A DNA stretch of 5,451 bases from Chloroflexota bacterium (GTDB lineage: Bacteria; Chloroflexota; Anaerolineae; Caldilineales; Caldilineaceae). The stretch spans positions 1 through 5,451 of the forward strand of contig QEUW01000484.1 of the NCBI GenBank assembly GCA_003577005.1, in the 5' to 3' direction. How positions within the stretch are numbered: the first letter of the stretch is position 1; every line of letters starts with the position of its first letter. The translations under genes and the position numbers were made by a program. The notes beneath the pieces were generated by a model. It saw nothing but the letters and a program-made list of their open reading frames with translations, was not told the DNA's origin and did no database searches. Positions 1-4,451 of this stretch are shown here, one piece after another.

Positions 1-126
1 AACGGGGTGTCTGTCGGCAACGGGGTAGGTGTGATCGTTGGCGTGTCCGTCGGCAGGGGAGTGTTCGTTGGCAACGGCGTATTGGTGGGCGATGCTGTCG
101 GCAACGGGGTGTCCGTTGGCAGGGGC
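1..126 (-). repeat. Imperfect 18-nt coding repeats (TDTPLP hexapeptides)
   Basis: On the minus strand this stretch is built from variants of an 18-base unit encoding T-D/N-T-P-L-P, with degenerate copies such as TASPTN and TPTITP between better ones. The cores CCGTTGCC and CCCCTGCC recur. Such tracts vary in length by slippage and recombination, so the linker length is expected to differ between strains. Confidence 0.65.
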
Positions 127-422
127 GTGTCAGTGGCAGTTGGTGACGGTTCGGACGTGGATGTTTCGGTCGGTGGCATTGTAGCCGTGGGCGATATGTC
201 GGCTTGCGCCACTGCCTGTCCGGCGGGTGCGCGGGCGGTCTCGTTGGGTGTGCTGGGGGCAGACGCGATTGCGATGGAGAGAAGCGCCAATATACCCACC
301 CAGACAGAGGCGATCACTTTGCCTGTTCGATTCCACTTCCATAAGTACCAGGGGGCCAGCAGGGGCCAGAATAATAGCCAAAGGATAGACCATAAGATAA
401 AGTTTCCTAGTCTTGCTAACAA
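1..422 (-). CDS. Membrane-anchored Thr/Pro-rich protein, TTG start, C-terminus outside the window
   Basis: Reading the minus strand from a TTG at 422-420 gives at least 140 open codons running off the left edge. The start is set by AGGAGG at 434-429 with a 6-nt spacer; no in-frame ATG occurs before residue 82. Residues about 7-28 form a Trp-rich hydrophobic segment (WLLFWPLLAPWYLWKW), and residues about 36-55 a second one (VGILALLSIAIASA) that could be a membrane span or a signal-like segment. From about residue 75 the chain becomes a repetitive linker of TDTPLP-type hexapeptides. In Chloroflexota such linkers usually join a membrane or export segment to an extracytoplasmic domain, which would lie to the left of this window. 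The gene follows the thermonuclease by 71 nt on the same strand, so co-transcription is possible unless the hairpin between them terminates. The function cannot be assigned from the visible part. The open frame on the opposite strand (VGNGV repeats) is a shadow of the linker. Confidence 0.8.
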   Translation of the reverse strand, partial: MLARLGNFILWSILWLLFWPLLAPWYLWKWNRTGKVIASVWVGILALLSIAIASAPSTPNETARAPAGQAVAQADISPTATMPPTETSTSEPSPTATDTPLPTDTPLPTASPTNTPLPTNTPLPTDTPTITPTPLPTDTP

Positions 423-428
423 CGGAAG

Positions 429-438
429 CCTCCTTTTT
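429..438 (-). promoter_or_regulatory. Ribosome binding site that fixes a TTG start
   Basis: The minus strand reads AAAAAGGAGG here, a full Shine-Dalgarno core, followed six bases later by TTG at 422-420. It decides the start of the Thr/Pro-rich membrane protein, because the nearest minus-strand ATG (393) is in a different frame, lacks such a site and does not lead into the Thr-Pro repeats. Confidence 0.75.
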
Positions 439-458
439 GTTGGTTTGGTAGAGAATCT

Positions 459-487
459 AGGGCTGACAAGGCTTTCTTGTCAGCCCT
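459..487 (-). terminator. Intergenic hairpin after the thermonuclease gene (terminator-like)
   Basis: A perfect 12-bp stem (459-470 pairing with 476-487, core GGCTGACAAG) closes a 5-nt loop, seven bases beyond the thermonuclease stop codon. No run of U follows on either strand, so it is not a canonical intrinsic terminator. It may stabilise the 3' end of the nuclease mRNA or partly terminate before the downstream Thr/Pro-rich gene. Confidence 0.5.
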
Positions 488-493
488 ACCTGA

Positions 494-1621
494 TCATTCG
501 TAGCGGCTTACCTCAGCGCCACCTGGAGCCAGGAGCACCGCGGGGTCGGGTTCGTTGTTGTTCCAAATGTTTGACCTAAAGCCACAGTTGAAGCCGCCGC
601 GGCCAGCATCCTTAGCCATTGCCCAGATGCGCAGGGTTTGCCCGGGCTCAATGGTCCCGCTCAACGGGCAGTCCTGATTGCCCTTCTCGCTGCGGAGCAC
701 CCAGCCGGCCAGGCTCACGGCCGCGGAACCTTCGTTGACGATGTCGGTATACTCGTCACCCTTATCAAGGGCGATGATGCGCAGCGTGCCGCCCGTGGCC
801 GGCGCTGGGGTGGGCGTGGCGGTTGCAGCGGGCGGCTGAGGGGTCGGCGTTGCGGCCTGTGCCGCGGTGGTGGCGGTTGCGGGCTGGCGCGTGGGCTGCG
901 CCGTCGCCGGCGTTGTCGCCCACAAGCCCACGCCGGCGCTCACGGCTTCTTGCTGGGCGGCCCGGATCTCCGCCTCTTTGGCCACGTCGGGCGGGAAGGT
1001 GGCGAGTTGGGCAAAGCCCTGGCGCACCAGCTCGGCGTTGACAAAGGTGCCATCGGCCAGGTAGATATAGCGCAGCAGGCGACCGTAGCGGTCGGTCTCG
1101 GACACATCCTTGATCAGGTAGACGGTCTTGCCGGCGACCAGCTTGCGATTGGCCTCTGTCGCCTCCGAGTAAAAGGGCTGCCCCCGTTCGGGTGTGTTTA
1201 CGAGGATGTAGCGCACGCGGTAGGTCTGGCCGTTGATCTGCACGTTGATGGTGTCGCCGTCCACGATGTTGGTCACCTGGGCCGCCTGGCCAGCTGGGGG
1301 CGTCGCCGGCGACGTAGTGACTTCAACCCGCACGAGGAAGGCGGCGATCCACTTGCCGTCAGCGAGCTCGAGCCAGTCGCCGGCGGCGTTCTGGCTGACG
1401 ACGGTGAGCTTGTCGCCGGTCCTGACGCTGCCCACGATTGCGAAGGTGGTGCCGGGGCCAGCGCGGAGATTGGCGTTGCGCAAGACGGTGGCAGTCTGAG
1501 TTTGTGGTGTGGCTGTGGGTGTTGGCGTTCGGGTGGGTGTAGATTGTGCCAGGGATACGGTGAAGGGGTGCGATAAGGATAATACGAAGACGAGGGCGGT
1601 CAGCCAAATCAAACGTTTCAT
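494..1621 (-). CDS. Secreted thermonuclease-like protein: SH3b - SNase - lamin-tail domains
   Basis: The 375-residue product starts at ATG 1621-1619 behind AAAGGAG (1634-1628, 6-nt spacer). Residues 1-25 are a signal peptide (basic KR, hydrophobic core, cleavage likely after SLA). A TPTRTPTPTATP linker leads to a bacterial SH3-like domain (about 43-99, with NLRAGPGTTF and the GDWLEL/WIAAF strand). The SNase domain covers about 115-236. It shows DGDT (Asp123), VRYILVNTPE (Arg137, Glu145) and DRYGR (Arg181), equivalent by motif alignment to Asp21, Arg35, Glu43 and Arg87 of staphylococcal nuclease. The position of the calcium ligand Asp40 is Asn142. After a second Thr/Pro/Ala linker (237-277) comes a lamin-tail (LTD) fold (about 279-375: NEGSAAVSLAGWVL, then PGQTLRIW, ending in PDPAVLLAPGGAEVSRY). 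Family knowledge predicts an exported, calcium-dependent endonuclease for DNA and RNA, held near the surface by SH3 and LTD. A role in nutrient scavenging or envelope attachment is inferred. The long plus-strand open frame across it is a shadow. Confidence 0.95.
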   Translation of the reverse strand: MKRLIWLTALVFVLSLSHPFTVSLAQSTPTRTPTPTATPQTQTATVLRNANLRAGPGTTFAIVGSVRTGDKLTVVSQNAAGDWLELADGKWIAAFLVRVEVTTSPATPPAGQAAQVTNIVDGDTINVQINGQTYRVRYILVNTPERGQPFYSEATEANRKLVAGKTVYLIKDVSETDRYGRLLRYIYLADGTFVNAELVRQGFAQLATFPPDVAKEAEIRAAQQEAVSAGVGLWATTPATAQPTRQPATATTAAQAATPTPQPPAATATPTPAPATGGTLRIIALDKGDEYTDIVNEGSAAVSLAGWVLRSEKGNQDCPLSGTIEPGQTLRIWAMAKDAGRGGFNCGFRSNIWNNNEPDPAVLLAPGGAEVSRYE

Positions 1622-1658
1622 GTAGGGCTCCTTTATGTTGGGTAGTCGGATGGAGAAC

Positions 1659-1675
1659 TGTAAGCGGTGCTTACA
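1659..1675. promoter_or_regulatory. 17-bp dyad upstream of the thermonuclease gene (possible operator)
   Basis: TGTAAGC GGT GCTTACA is a perfect 7-bp inverted repeat with a 3-bp centre, lying 38 bases before the thermonuclease start codon. Its size and symmetry fit a dimeric repressor site placed near the promoter, but a short RNA hairpin in the leader is equally possible. No convincing -35/-10 pair was found around it on the minus strand. Confidence 0.4.
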
Positions 1676-1737
1676 ATCTTTATCGTTGAGATGGAGGTTG
1701 ATCCTTCAGCGGATTGAAAGGTTGGGGTGGGGTGCGG

Positions 1738-1776
1738 ACGCAAAAGCGCCGGGGTTCGCACCCGGCGCTTTTGCGT
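1738..1776. terminator. Strong bidirectional hairpin terminator (16-bp perfect stem)
   Basis: Arms 1738-1753 and 1761-1776 pair perfectly over 16 bp around the 7-nt loop GTTCGCA. The GC-rich core GCGCCGGG/CCCGGCGC is flanked by AAAA on one side and TTTT on the other, so each strand reads a GC stem followed by four U. Nothing on the plus strand ends here. On the minus strand it insulates the thermonuclease from transcription of the small gene at 1975-2100. Confidence 0.7.
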
Positions 1777-1787
1777 TATAACGGAAC

Positions 1788-1824
1788 AAAAAGGGCGCTT
1801 TCAGCGTATAAAAAGGGCGTTTTC
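1788..1824. repeat. Direct repeat AAAAAGGGCGYTTTC, 22-bp period
   Basis: Two copies of a 15-mer (1788-1802 and 1810-1824) match at 14 of 15 positions; the second forms half of the neighbouring hairpin. It probably reflects duplication of a terminator-like element and not a protein site. Confidence 0.5.
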
Positions 1825-1837
1825 GGTGAAAAACGCC
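1810..1837 (-). terminator. Minus-strand hairpin with U-tract
   Basis: GGCGTTTT (1816-1823) pairs perfectly with AAAACGCC (1830-1837) around a 6-nt loop. On the minus strand the stem is followed by CTTTTT (1815-1810). It lies about 140 bases past the stop of the 41-residue gene and would be its first terminator, backed up by the larger hairpin at 1738-1776. Confidence 0.55.
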
Positions 1838-1899
1838 TGATTTGCGCTAAATTCGCACAAAAGTTACAATGACGCAGTCTCTCAACACGACAAGGCCGA

Positions 1900-1929
1900 C
1901 GTTCGAGCGCAGAGAAGACGAACAGATGC
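1900..1929 (+). repeat. Left arm of a 30-bp inverted repeat flanking the 41-residue gene
   Basis: This arm (outer part CGTTCGAG, inner part beginning CAGAGAAGACGAACAG) matches the reverse complement of 2169-2198 at 28 of 30 positions; the two differences are adjacent (1908-1909). The 239 bp between the arms contain the small Cys-rich gene. No clear target-site duplication abuts the outer ends. Confidence 0.85.
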
Positions 1930-1974
1930 GGGCCTAACTCGGCGGGACTTCGGGGTACTCACCTATCGGTACAA

Positions 1975-2100
1975 CTAGAAGCGGTAGACCCGACCGCAGC
2001 ACCGGATCACAGTGCCCTTGCGAACGGTGTATTTCCGCCTGCAGGAACACGTGAAGGTCCAGGTAACCTTGATCGGGATTCTGATCTTGCGAGTAGCCAT
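1975..2100 (-). CDS. 41-residue Cys-containing mini-protein, possible zinc knuckle
   Basis: ATG at 2100-2098 is preceded by AAGGAG (2113-2108) with a 7-nt spacer, and the frame stops at TAG 1977-1975. The product begins MATRKIRIPIKV and contains FTCSCRRKY (Cys18, Cys20) and a CC pair (Cys34, Cys35) in VIRCCGRVYRF. It is strongly basic (about 11 Lys/Arg, no acidic residue). The CxC...CC spacing suggests a single small metal-binding ribbon, and its charge suggests nucleic-acid binding; both are inference. The family is not recognised. The gene stands alone between minus-strand terminators on both sides and inside a long inverted repeat. The longer overlapping frame around it (1934-2287) runs through a terminator and has no good ribosome site, so it is rejected. 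Confidence 0.7.
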   Translation of the reverse strand: MATRKIRIPIKVTWTFTCSCRRKYTVRKGTVIRCCGRVYRF

Positions 2101-2120
2101 GACCAGACTCCTTATGGTTT

Positions 2121-2141
2121 GTGGATGGTTGCGACATCCAC
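2121..2141 (-). other. Leader hairpin of the 41-residue gene
   Basis: GTGGATG (2121-2127) and CATCCAC (2135-2141) form a perfect 7-bp stem with a 7-nt loop. In a minus-strand transcript it lies just upstream of the AAGGAG site and could influence mRNA stability or translation. No known riboswitch is recognised. Confidence 0.4.
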
Positions 2142-2168
2142 GGGCTGATGATCAGGAAAGTTTCAACG

Positions 2169-2198
2169 GCATCTGTTCGTCTTCTCTGGTCTCGAACG
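2169..2198 (-). repeat. Right arm of the 30-bp inverted repeat
   Basis: This is the reverse-complement partner of 1900-1929, 28 of 30 bases identical, with the two mismatches at 2189-2190. A minus-strand transcript of the small gene would carry this arm in its leader and the other in its 3' region, so the two could pair across the gene. Confidence 0.85.
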
Positions 2199-2213
2199 CC
2201 TTCTCCGGGCAAC

Positions 2214-2243
2214 AAAAAAAGCCGCCCATCACTGATCGGCGGC
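2214..2243 (-). terminator. Intrinsic terminator, minus strand
   Basis: GCCGCC (2221-2226) pairs with GGCGGC (2238-2243), with further ATC/GAT pairing inside the loop, and on the minus strand the stem is followed directly by seven U (2220-2214). No convincing minus-strand gene ends here, so it may act as an attenuator or as an insulator ahead of the 41-residue gene. Confidence 0.7.
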
Positions 2244-2274
2244 AACTTGGTCAGGATATAGGAGAACTTCATAC

Positions 2275-2303
2275 TTGACGACGGCACGCATTTGTGCTAT
2301 CGT
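2275..2303 (+). promoter_or_regulatory. Sigma-70-type promoter of the putative small RNA
   Basis: TTGACG (2275-2280) is followed by exactly 17 bases and TATCGT (2298-2303), with TGC just before it forming an extended -10. A start site near 2309-2311 is predicted. No plus-strand open frame with a ribosome site begins downstream before the terminator at 2390. Confidence 0.6.
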
Positions 2304-2308
2304 TCACA

Positions 2309-2390
2309 AGCAGTTAATTCGGCAGCAATCTTGCACATTGCTGCATCCTATAAGCCAGTTCAGTGCCGCACGCGCTGGACTGGTTTTTTT
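2309..2390 (+). ncRNA. Putative small non-coding RNA, about 80 nt
   Basis: The predicted transcript runs from the promoter at 2275-2303 to a U-tract at 2384-2390. It contains a perfect 8-bp hairpin (GCAGCAAT 2322-2329 with ATTGCTGC 2337-2344, loop CTTGCAC) followed by a terminator hairpin. It has no ATG-started frame with a ribosome site. The order of promoter, short single-stranded leader, stem-loop, linker and terminator is the usual plan of a trans-acting sRNA or a plasmid-type antisense RNA. No known RNA family is recognised, and the 5' end is inferred from the promoter only. Confidence 0.55.
2355..2390 (+). terminator. Intrinsic terminator, plus strand
   Basis: Arms 2355-2365 and 2373-2383 pair as CCAGTTCAGTG with CGCTGGACTGG, with two G-U wobbles, and the stem is followed by seven T (2384-2390). 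AAG before the stem can pair with the start of the T-run. The structure terminates the putative small RNA; no plus-strand protein gene lies upstream to need it. Confidence 0.75.
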
Positions 2391-2534
2391 GTTGCGCGGA
2401 GTATATCATAGTCGAGCTTCATCTGCAAGCGCGCTGGAACGGTTGTGCTAAAGGAAGCGGGGTTGGGGTGGGTTGATAACCCGTTATTGTCGGTCGAGCA
2501 GTATGGGTTAGCGATGTGGCAATCTGGCAAACCA

Positions 2535-2563
2535 TTGACCAGCGAATCACCCTATAGTACAAT
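2535..2563 (+). promoter_or_regulatory. Promoter of the DUF29 gene
   Basis: TTGACC (2535-2540), a 17-base spacer and TACAAT (2558-2563) give five of six matches to each sigma-70 box. The expected start is near 2570, leaving a leader of about 25 bases before the DUF29 ATG, which suggests strong constitutive expression. Confidence 0.7.
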
Positions 2564-2595
2564 GTAATCCAATATCATAGAGGAAGGAGACGGCC

Positions 2596-3060
2596 ATGAC
2601 CCAAACCCTACAGCGACCGGTAGAATCCCTATACGATAGTGACTTCTACGCCTGGACGCAGAATCAGGCAGACCTACTGCGCCAGGGAGACTTTCGCCGG
2701 CTGGACCTGGACAATCTCATCGAGGAGATCGAAGATATGGGCAAGAGCCAGCAACGCCAACTCGAAAGCCGGCTGGTCGTGTTGATTGCCCATCTACTGA
2801 AATGGCAGTTCCAGCCGGACAAACGCTCCCGTAGCTGGCAGGCGACGATTCGGATACAACGCATCCGCCTGCATAAGCTGCTGCGCGAAAACCCCAGCTT
2901 GCGCGCCCAACTCGATCAGGTGATCATAGAGGCGTATGAAGTCGCCGTCGAAGCGGCCTGGGGCGAGACCGGGCTGGATAGCACTGTCTTCCCCACTACT
3001 TGCCCCTACACCGCAGAACAGATTTTGGATGCTGACTTCTTGCCTGAAGCGGCAGAGTAA
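2596..3060 (+). CDS. DUF29 family protein
   Basis: The 154-residue product has the complete DUF29 layout: YDSDFYAWTQNQADLLR near residues 13-29, the acidic LDLDNLIEEIEDMGKSQ (36-52), LLKWQFQPDKRSRSW (67-81), an Arg-rich helix with NPSLRAQL, and the C-terminal FPTTCPYTAEQILDADFLPE. The start is set by AAGGAG (2584-2589) with a 6-nt spacer behind a near-consensus promoter. DUF29 is an all-helical family of unknown function, abundant and often multi-copy in Cyanobacteria, Chloroflexota and Proteobacteria and frequently found near mobile DNA. The gene is monocistronic, is the only plus-strand protein gene in the window, and converges on the minus-strand operon at a shared terminator. Its length is typical and nothing appears missing. 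Confidence 0.93.
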   Translation: MTQTLQRPVESLYDSDFYAWTQNQADLLRQGDFRRLDLDNLIEEIEDMGKSQQRQLESRLVVLIAHLLKWQFQPDKRSRSWQATIRIQRIRLHKLLRENPSLRAQLDQVIIEAYEVAVEAAWGETGLDSTVFPTTCPYTAEQILDADFLPEAAE

Positions 3061-3096
3061 AGGAGCGGGCAGTCCGGGTGGCTGAAACCCCGGTTG

Positions 3097-3130
3097 AACA
3101 AAGACCCAGGGCCAACCCTGGGTCTTTGTT
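3097..3130. terminator. Bidirectional terminator between convergent genes
   Basis: A perfect 15-bp stem (3097-3111 with 3116-3130, core GACCCAGGG) closes the tetraloop CCAA. The outer ends are AACAAAG and CTTTGTT, so both strands read a GC-rich stem followed by a U-rich arm. It lies 36 bases after the DUF29 stop and 2 bases before the stop of the last minus-strand operon gene, so it serves both. Confidence 0.85.
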
Positions 3131-3132
3131 GA

Positions 3133-3390
3133 TTATGCTGCTTGCTTCGGCTTTGCCCACTTCACATAGAGCCAGTAGCTGTAGCTGCCGCGCTTGAGGC
3201 GGGTGAGCAGCGTCTCCATGCGCCTGGCAGGTTCGGTCGCCATCTTAGCCCGGTGGTTGGCGGCGAGGATGGTACCCCTGGGGCCGCGCTGGATGGTCCA
3301 CTCCCGGTCGGCGGTGGGTCCCCAGAGGGCGTGGAACTGGGCGGTCAGGGGGTCGCTCTCGGTCTGGGTTGTTGGGGTATCGGTCATCAT
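3133..3390 (-). CDS. 85-residue hypothetical protein, last gene of the minus-strand operon
   Basis: The frame opens with ATGATG (3390-3385) preceded by AAGGA; a longer TTG start at 3414 is possible but has no better site. The N-terminus is polar (TDTPTTQTESDPLTAQF); the middle has WGPTADREWTIQRGPRGTI; the C-terminus is basic and aromatic (RLKRGSYSYWLYVKWAKPK). No signal peptide, membrane span or enzyme motif is visible. The basic RGSYSYWLYVKW tail could contact nucleic acid, but this is only a guess and the family is not recognised. The gene overlaps the preceding small membrane-protein frame by 146 nt and ends at the bidirectional terminator. Confidence 0.65.
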   Translation of the reverse strand: MMTDTPTTQTESDPLTAQFHALWGPTADREWTIQRGPRGTILAANHRAKMATEPARRMETLLTRLKRGSYSYWLYVKWAKPKQAA

Positions 3391-3535
3391 CTTGTGCTTC
3401 CTTCTGTTCGTCAAGCAGTTGCTTGTTGGCCCGTCCGGCCACCCGGCAGACGGCCCAGATGACCACGGCGCTGCCCAGGGACAGTACGACTATCGTGGCG
3501 ACGATAGCGAACGACAGGTAGGTATCAAGGGTCAT
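3245..3535 (-). CDS. Small single-span membrane protein, with doubtful C-terminal half
   Basis: ATG 3535-3533 is preceded by AAGGGGG with a 5-nt spacer and overlaps the previous gene by 11 nt. Residues 1-48 look genuine: MTLDTYLS, one transmembrane helix (about 8-30, IVATIVVLSLGSAVVIWAV) and a cytoplasmic-type tail RVAGRANKQLLDEQKEAQ. Residues 49-96 lie inside the next gene in another frame and are Arg/Pro-rich (PPDRPVPRPLGTHRRPG), the usual composition of a shadow translation. TGATGA occurs in the third frame exactly at the start of the next gene, so the original gene probably ended there with a short overlap and an indel has extended it. The function is unknown; tiny one-span proteins are common in phage and plasmid operons. 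Confidence 0.6.
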   Translation of the reverse strand: MTLDTYLSFAIVATIVVLSLGSAVVIWAVCRVAGRANKQLLDEQKEAQDDDRYPNNPDRERPPDRPVPRPLGTHRRPGVDHPARPQGYHPRRQPPG

Positions 3536-3758
3536 GGGAGCCCCCTTTGCGCTCCAGCACTAGTAGCTGGGCCAGCACAGCGCCCAGCATGGCCACGATG
3601 GCCGCCGCCCACATGCCCAGCCCGGCTGCCACGCCTCCGCCCAGCCCGGCCAGCAGCAGCGCCAGGCGGTAGAAATGCACCAGGTGCAGGTCGAAGAGTG
3701 GCTCGATCAGGTCTAGAATACGGTGCTTTATTAACCGGGCTGGTCTAGAAGTCGTCAT
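3525..3758 (-). CDS. Small membrane protein (77 residues)
   Basis: ATG 3758-3756 lies within the last codons of the upstream gene (stop at 3745), a 14-nt overlap that suggests translational coupling; the ribosome site is weak. Upstream in-frame starts exist but would extend further into that gene. Residues 1-29 are amphipathic and soluble (MTTSRPARLIKHR, then ILDLIEPLFDLHLVHFY). Residues 31-68 are a long Gly/Ala/Leu-rich hydrophobic stretch (LLLAGLGGGVAAGLGMWAAAIVAMLGAVLAQLLV) compatible with two short or one long transmembrane segment, followed by the polar tail ERKGGSHDP. The holin-like size and layout are suggestive, but no lysis gene is nearby and the assignment is not supported. Confidence 0.65.
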   Translation of the reverse strand: MTTSRPARLIKHRILDLIEPLFDLHLVHFYRLALLLAGLGGGVAAGLGMWAAAIVAMLGAVLAQLLVLERKGGSHDP

Positions 3759-4449
3759 CGTCGATTGCTCGTTTCCAGGACTCATCGTCATCCTTATCAG
3801 GCTCACTCTCGGCGTAGCTGTCTACGAGCTGGCGGTTGGCGGACGGCGCCGGCACGACAAAATGGGTGACGGGTCGCACGCGCAGGCGCTCGACGGCTAT
3901 GCGGGCGACTTCCTCGGTTGTGGGGGTGATAGCATAGATGGCTTTGTCCCCATAGAACTTGGTGAAGCCAGGCTGTCCATCAATGTCGGGCACGTCGACG
4001 CGAATGAAGGCGCCACCACCGATGCTCTGCTCGGTGATATAGCCGGCGACGGTCGTGTGCCCGAAGAGTTCGACGATGGCCCAGGTTTCGAGGGTAGTCT
4101 TGGTTTCGGTAGTCATTGGTTGGTCCTTTCTGATCAATCGAGTTGTGTGAATGTGGATAAACTCGGCGGCGTTCATCTGGCCGGCTGTGTCAAGGCGGGC
4201 CAGGGTTTGAATATCTTCCTGGAACAAAATGCCATCTCCCAGCCAGCAGTCGCCGCTGCTGTTGATGTAGAACGGTGTCACAGCGAGACAGAAGCCTTCG
4301 CCCAGGCGCCGGCAATTCTTGGTCCGCTGGCCGGTAAACAGATAAAGGATGTCGCCCGGCTTGGCGCGGCCAGGCTTGCGAATGGTCGTGTACTTCCGGC
4401 CGGACTCTACGTCGGCGGCCCAGCGGAGCTGGAAGTTTAGGGCTGGCAT
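3745..4449 (-). CDS. ASCH-domain protein fused in frame to a second conserved-looking domain
   Basis: The 234-residue frame starts at ATG 4449-4447, two bases after the preceding stop, with AAAGGGA upstream. Residues about 1-105 resemble an ASCH (PUA-like) domain: FQLRWAADVESGRKYTTIRKPGRAKPGD, LYLFTGQRTKNCRRLGEG and the later LARLDTAGQMNAAEFI. ASCH folds typically bind RNA or modified nucleotides. Residues 112-234 form a separate unit: TTLETWAIVELFGHTTVAGYI, GGGAFIRVDVPDIDGQPGFTKFYG, KAIYAITPTTEEVA and LRVRPV, with an acidic tail ending DDDDF. That unit resembles a small hypothetical protein seen in mobile elements of several phyla, recalled and not searched. It has its own ATG at 4116 with GAAAGGA (4130-4124) seven bases upstream, so the ribosome may also make the 123-residue C-terminal protein (3745-4116) alone. 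The joining residues (LIRKDQP) read through that site, which suggests two genes merged by loss of a stop codon. Confidence 0.75.
   Translation of the reverse strand: MPALNFQLRWAADVESGRKYTTIRKPGRAKPGDILYLFTGQRTKNCRRLGEGFCLAVTPFYINSSGDCWLGDGILFQEDIQTLARLDTAGQMNAAEFIHIHTTRLIRKDQPMTTETKTTLETWAIVELFGHTTVAGYITEQSIGGGAFIRVDVPDIDGQPGFTKFYGDKAIYAITPTTEEVARIAVERLRVRPVTHFVVPAPSANRQLVDSYAESEPDKDDDESWKRAIDDDDF
4124..4130 (-). promoter_or_regulatory. Internal ribosome binding site, alternative start at 4116
   Basis: The minus strand reads GAAAGGA followed by seven bases and ATG (4116-4114), within the continuous frame 3745-4449. The product from this start begins MTTETKTTLETWAIVEL and corresponds exactly to the second domain. 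The site is as good as those of the bona fide genes in the operon, so separate synthesis of the 123-residue protein is likely. Confidence 0.6.
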
Positions 4450-4451
4450 GG

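Noticed and set aside
7..579. Plus-strand frame with VGNGV/VGRGV repeats resembling a structural repeat protein
   Set aside because: The repeats are the antisense reading of the TDTPLP linker. The minus-strand reading has a strong ribosome site and hydrophobic export segments, whereas this one does not.
638..1576. Long plus-strand open frame of 312 codons
   Set aside because: It lies opposite the thermonuclease gene, has a Gly/Arg-rich composition without domains and lacks a ribosome site; it is a shadow of a high-GC gene.
1869..1937. Plus-strand 22-codon frame starting MTQSLNTTRPTFERRE across the left repeat arm
   Set aside because: There is no Shine-Dalgarno sequence and no conserved context; it is kept only as a hint that the arm may derive from coding DNA.
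1934..2287. Minus-strand frame of 117 codons covering the small Cys-rich gene
   Set aside because: It would read through a strong terminator (2214-2243), has no ribosome site, and its composition is not protein-like. The 41-codon frame with AAGGAG is better supported.
1721..2472. G-rich 12-mer GGTTGGGGTGGG present at 1721-1732 and 2461-2472, possible G-quadruplex or repeat
   Set aside because: It occurs only twice, is of low complexity, and at best forms a two-layer quadruplex; this is not enough to claim a feature.
2535..2541. TTGACCA at the DUF29 promoter resembling the right-end repeat unit
   Set aside because: It is explained by the -35 box consensus; the match is 7 bases and lacks the paired arrangement.
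3525..3758. Holin-like annotation for the 77-residue membrane protein
   Set aside because: Only size and hydrophobicity fit; there is no adjacent endolysin or phage structural gene.
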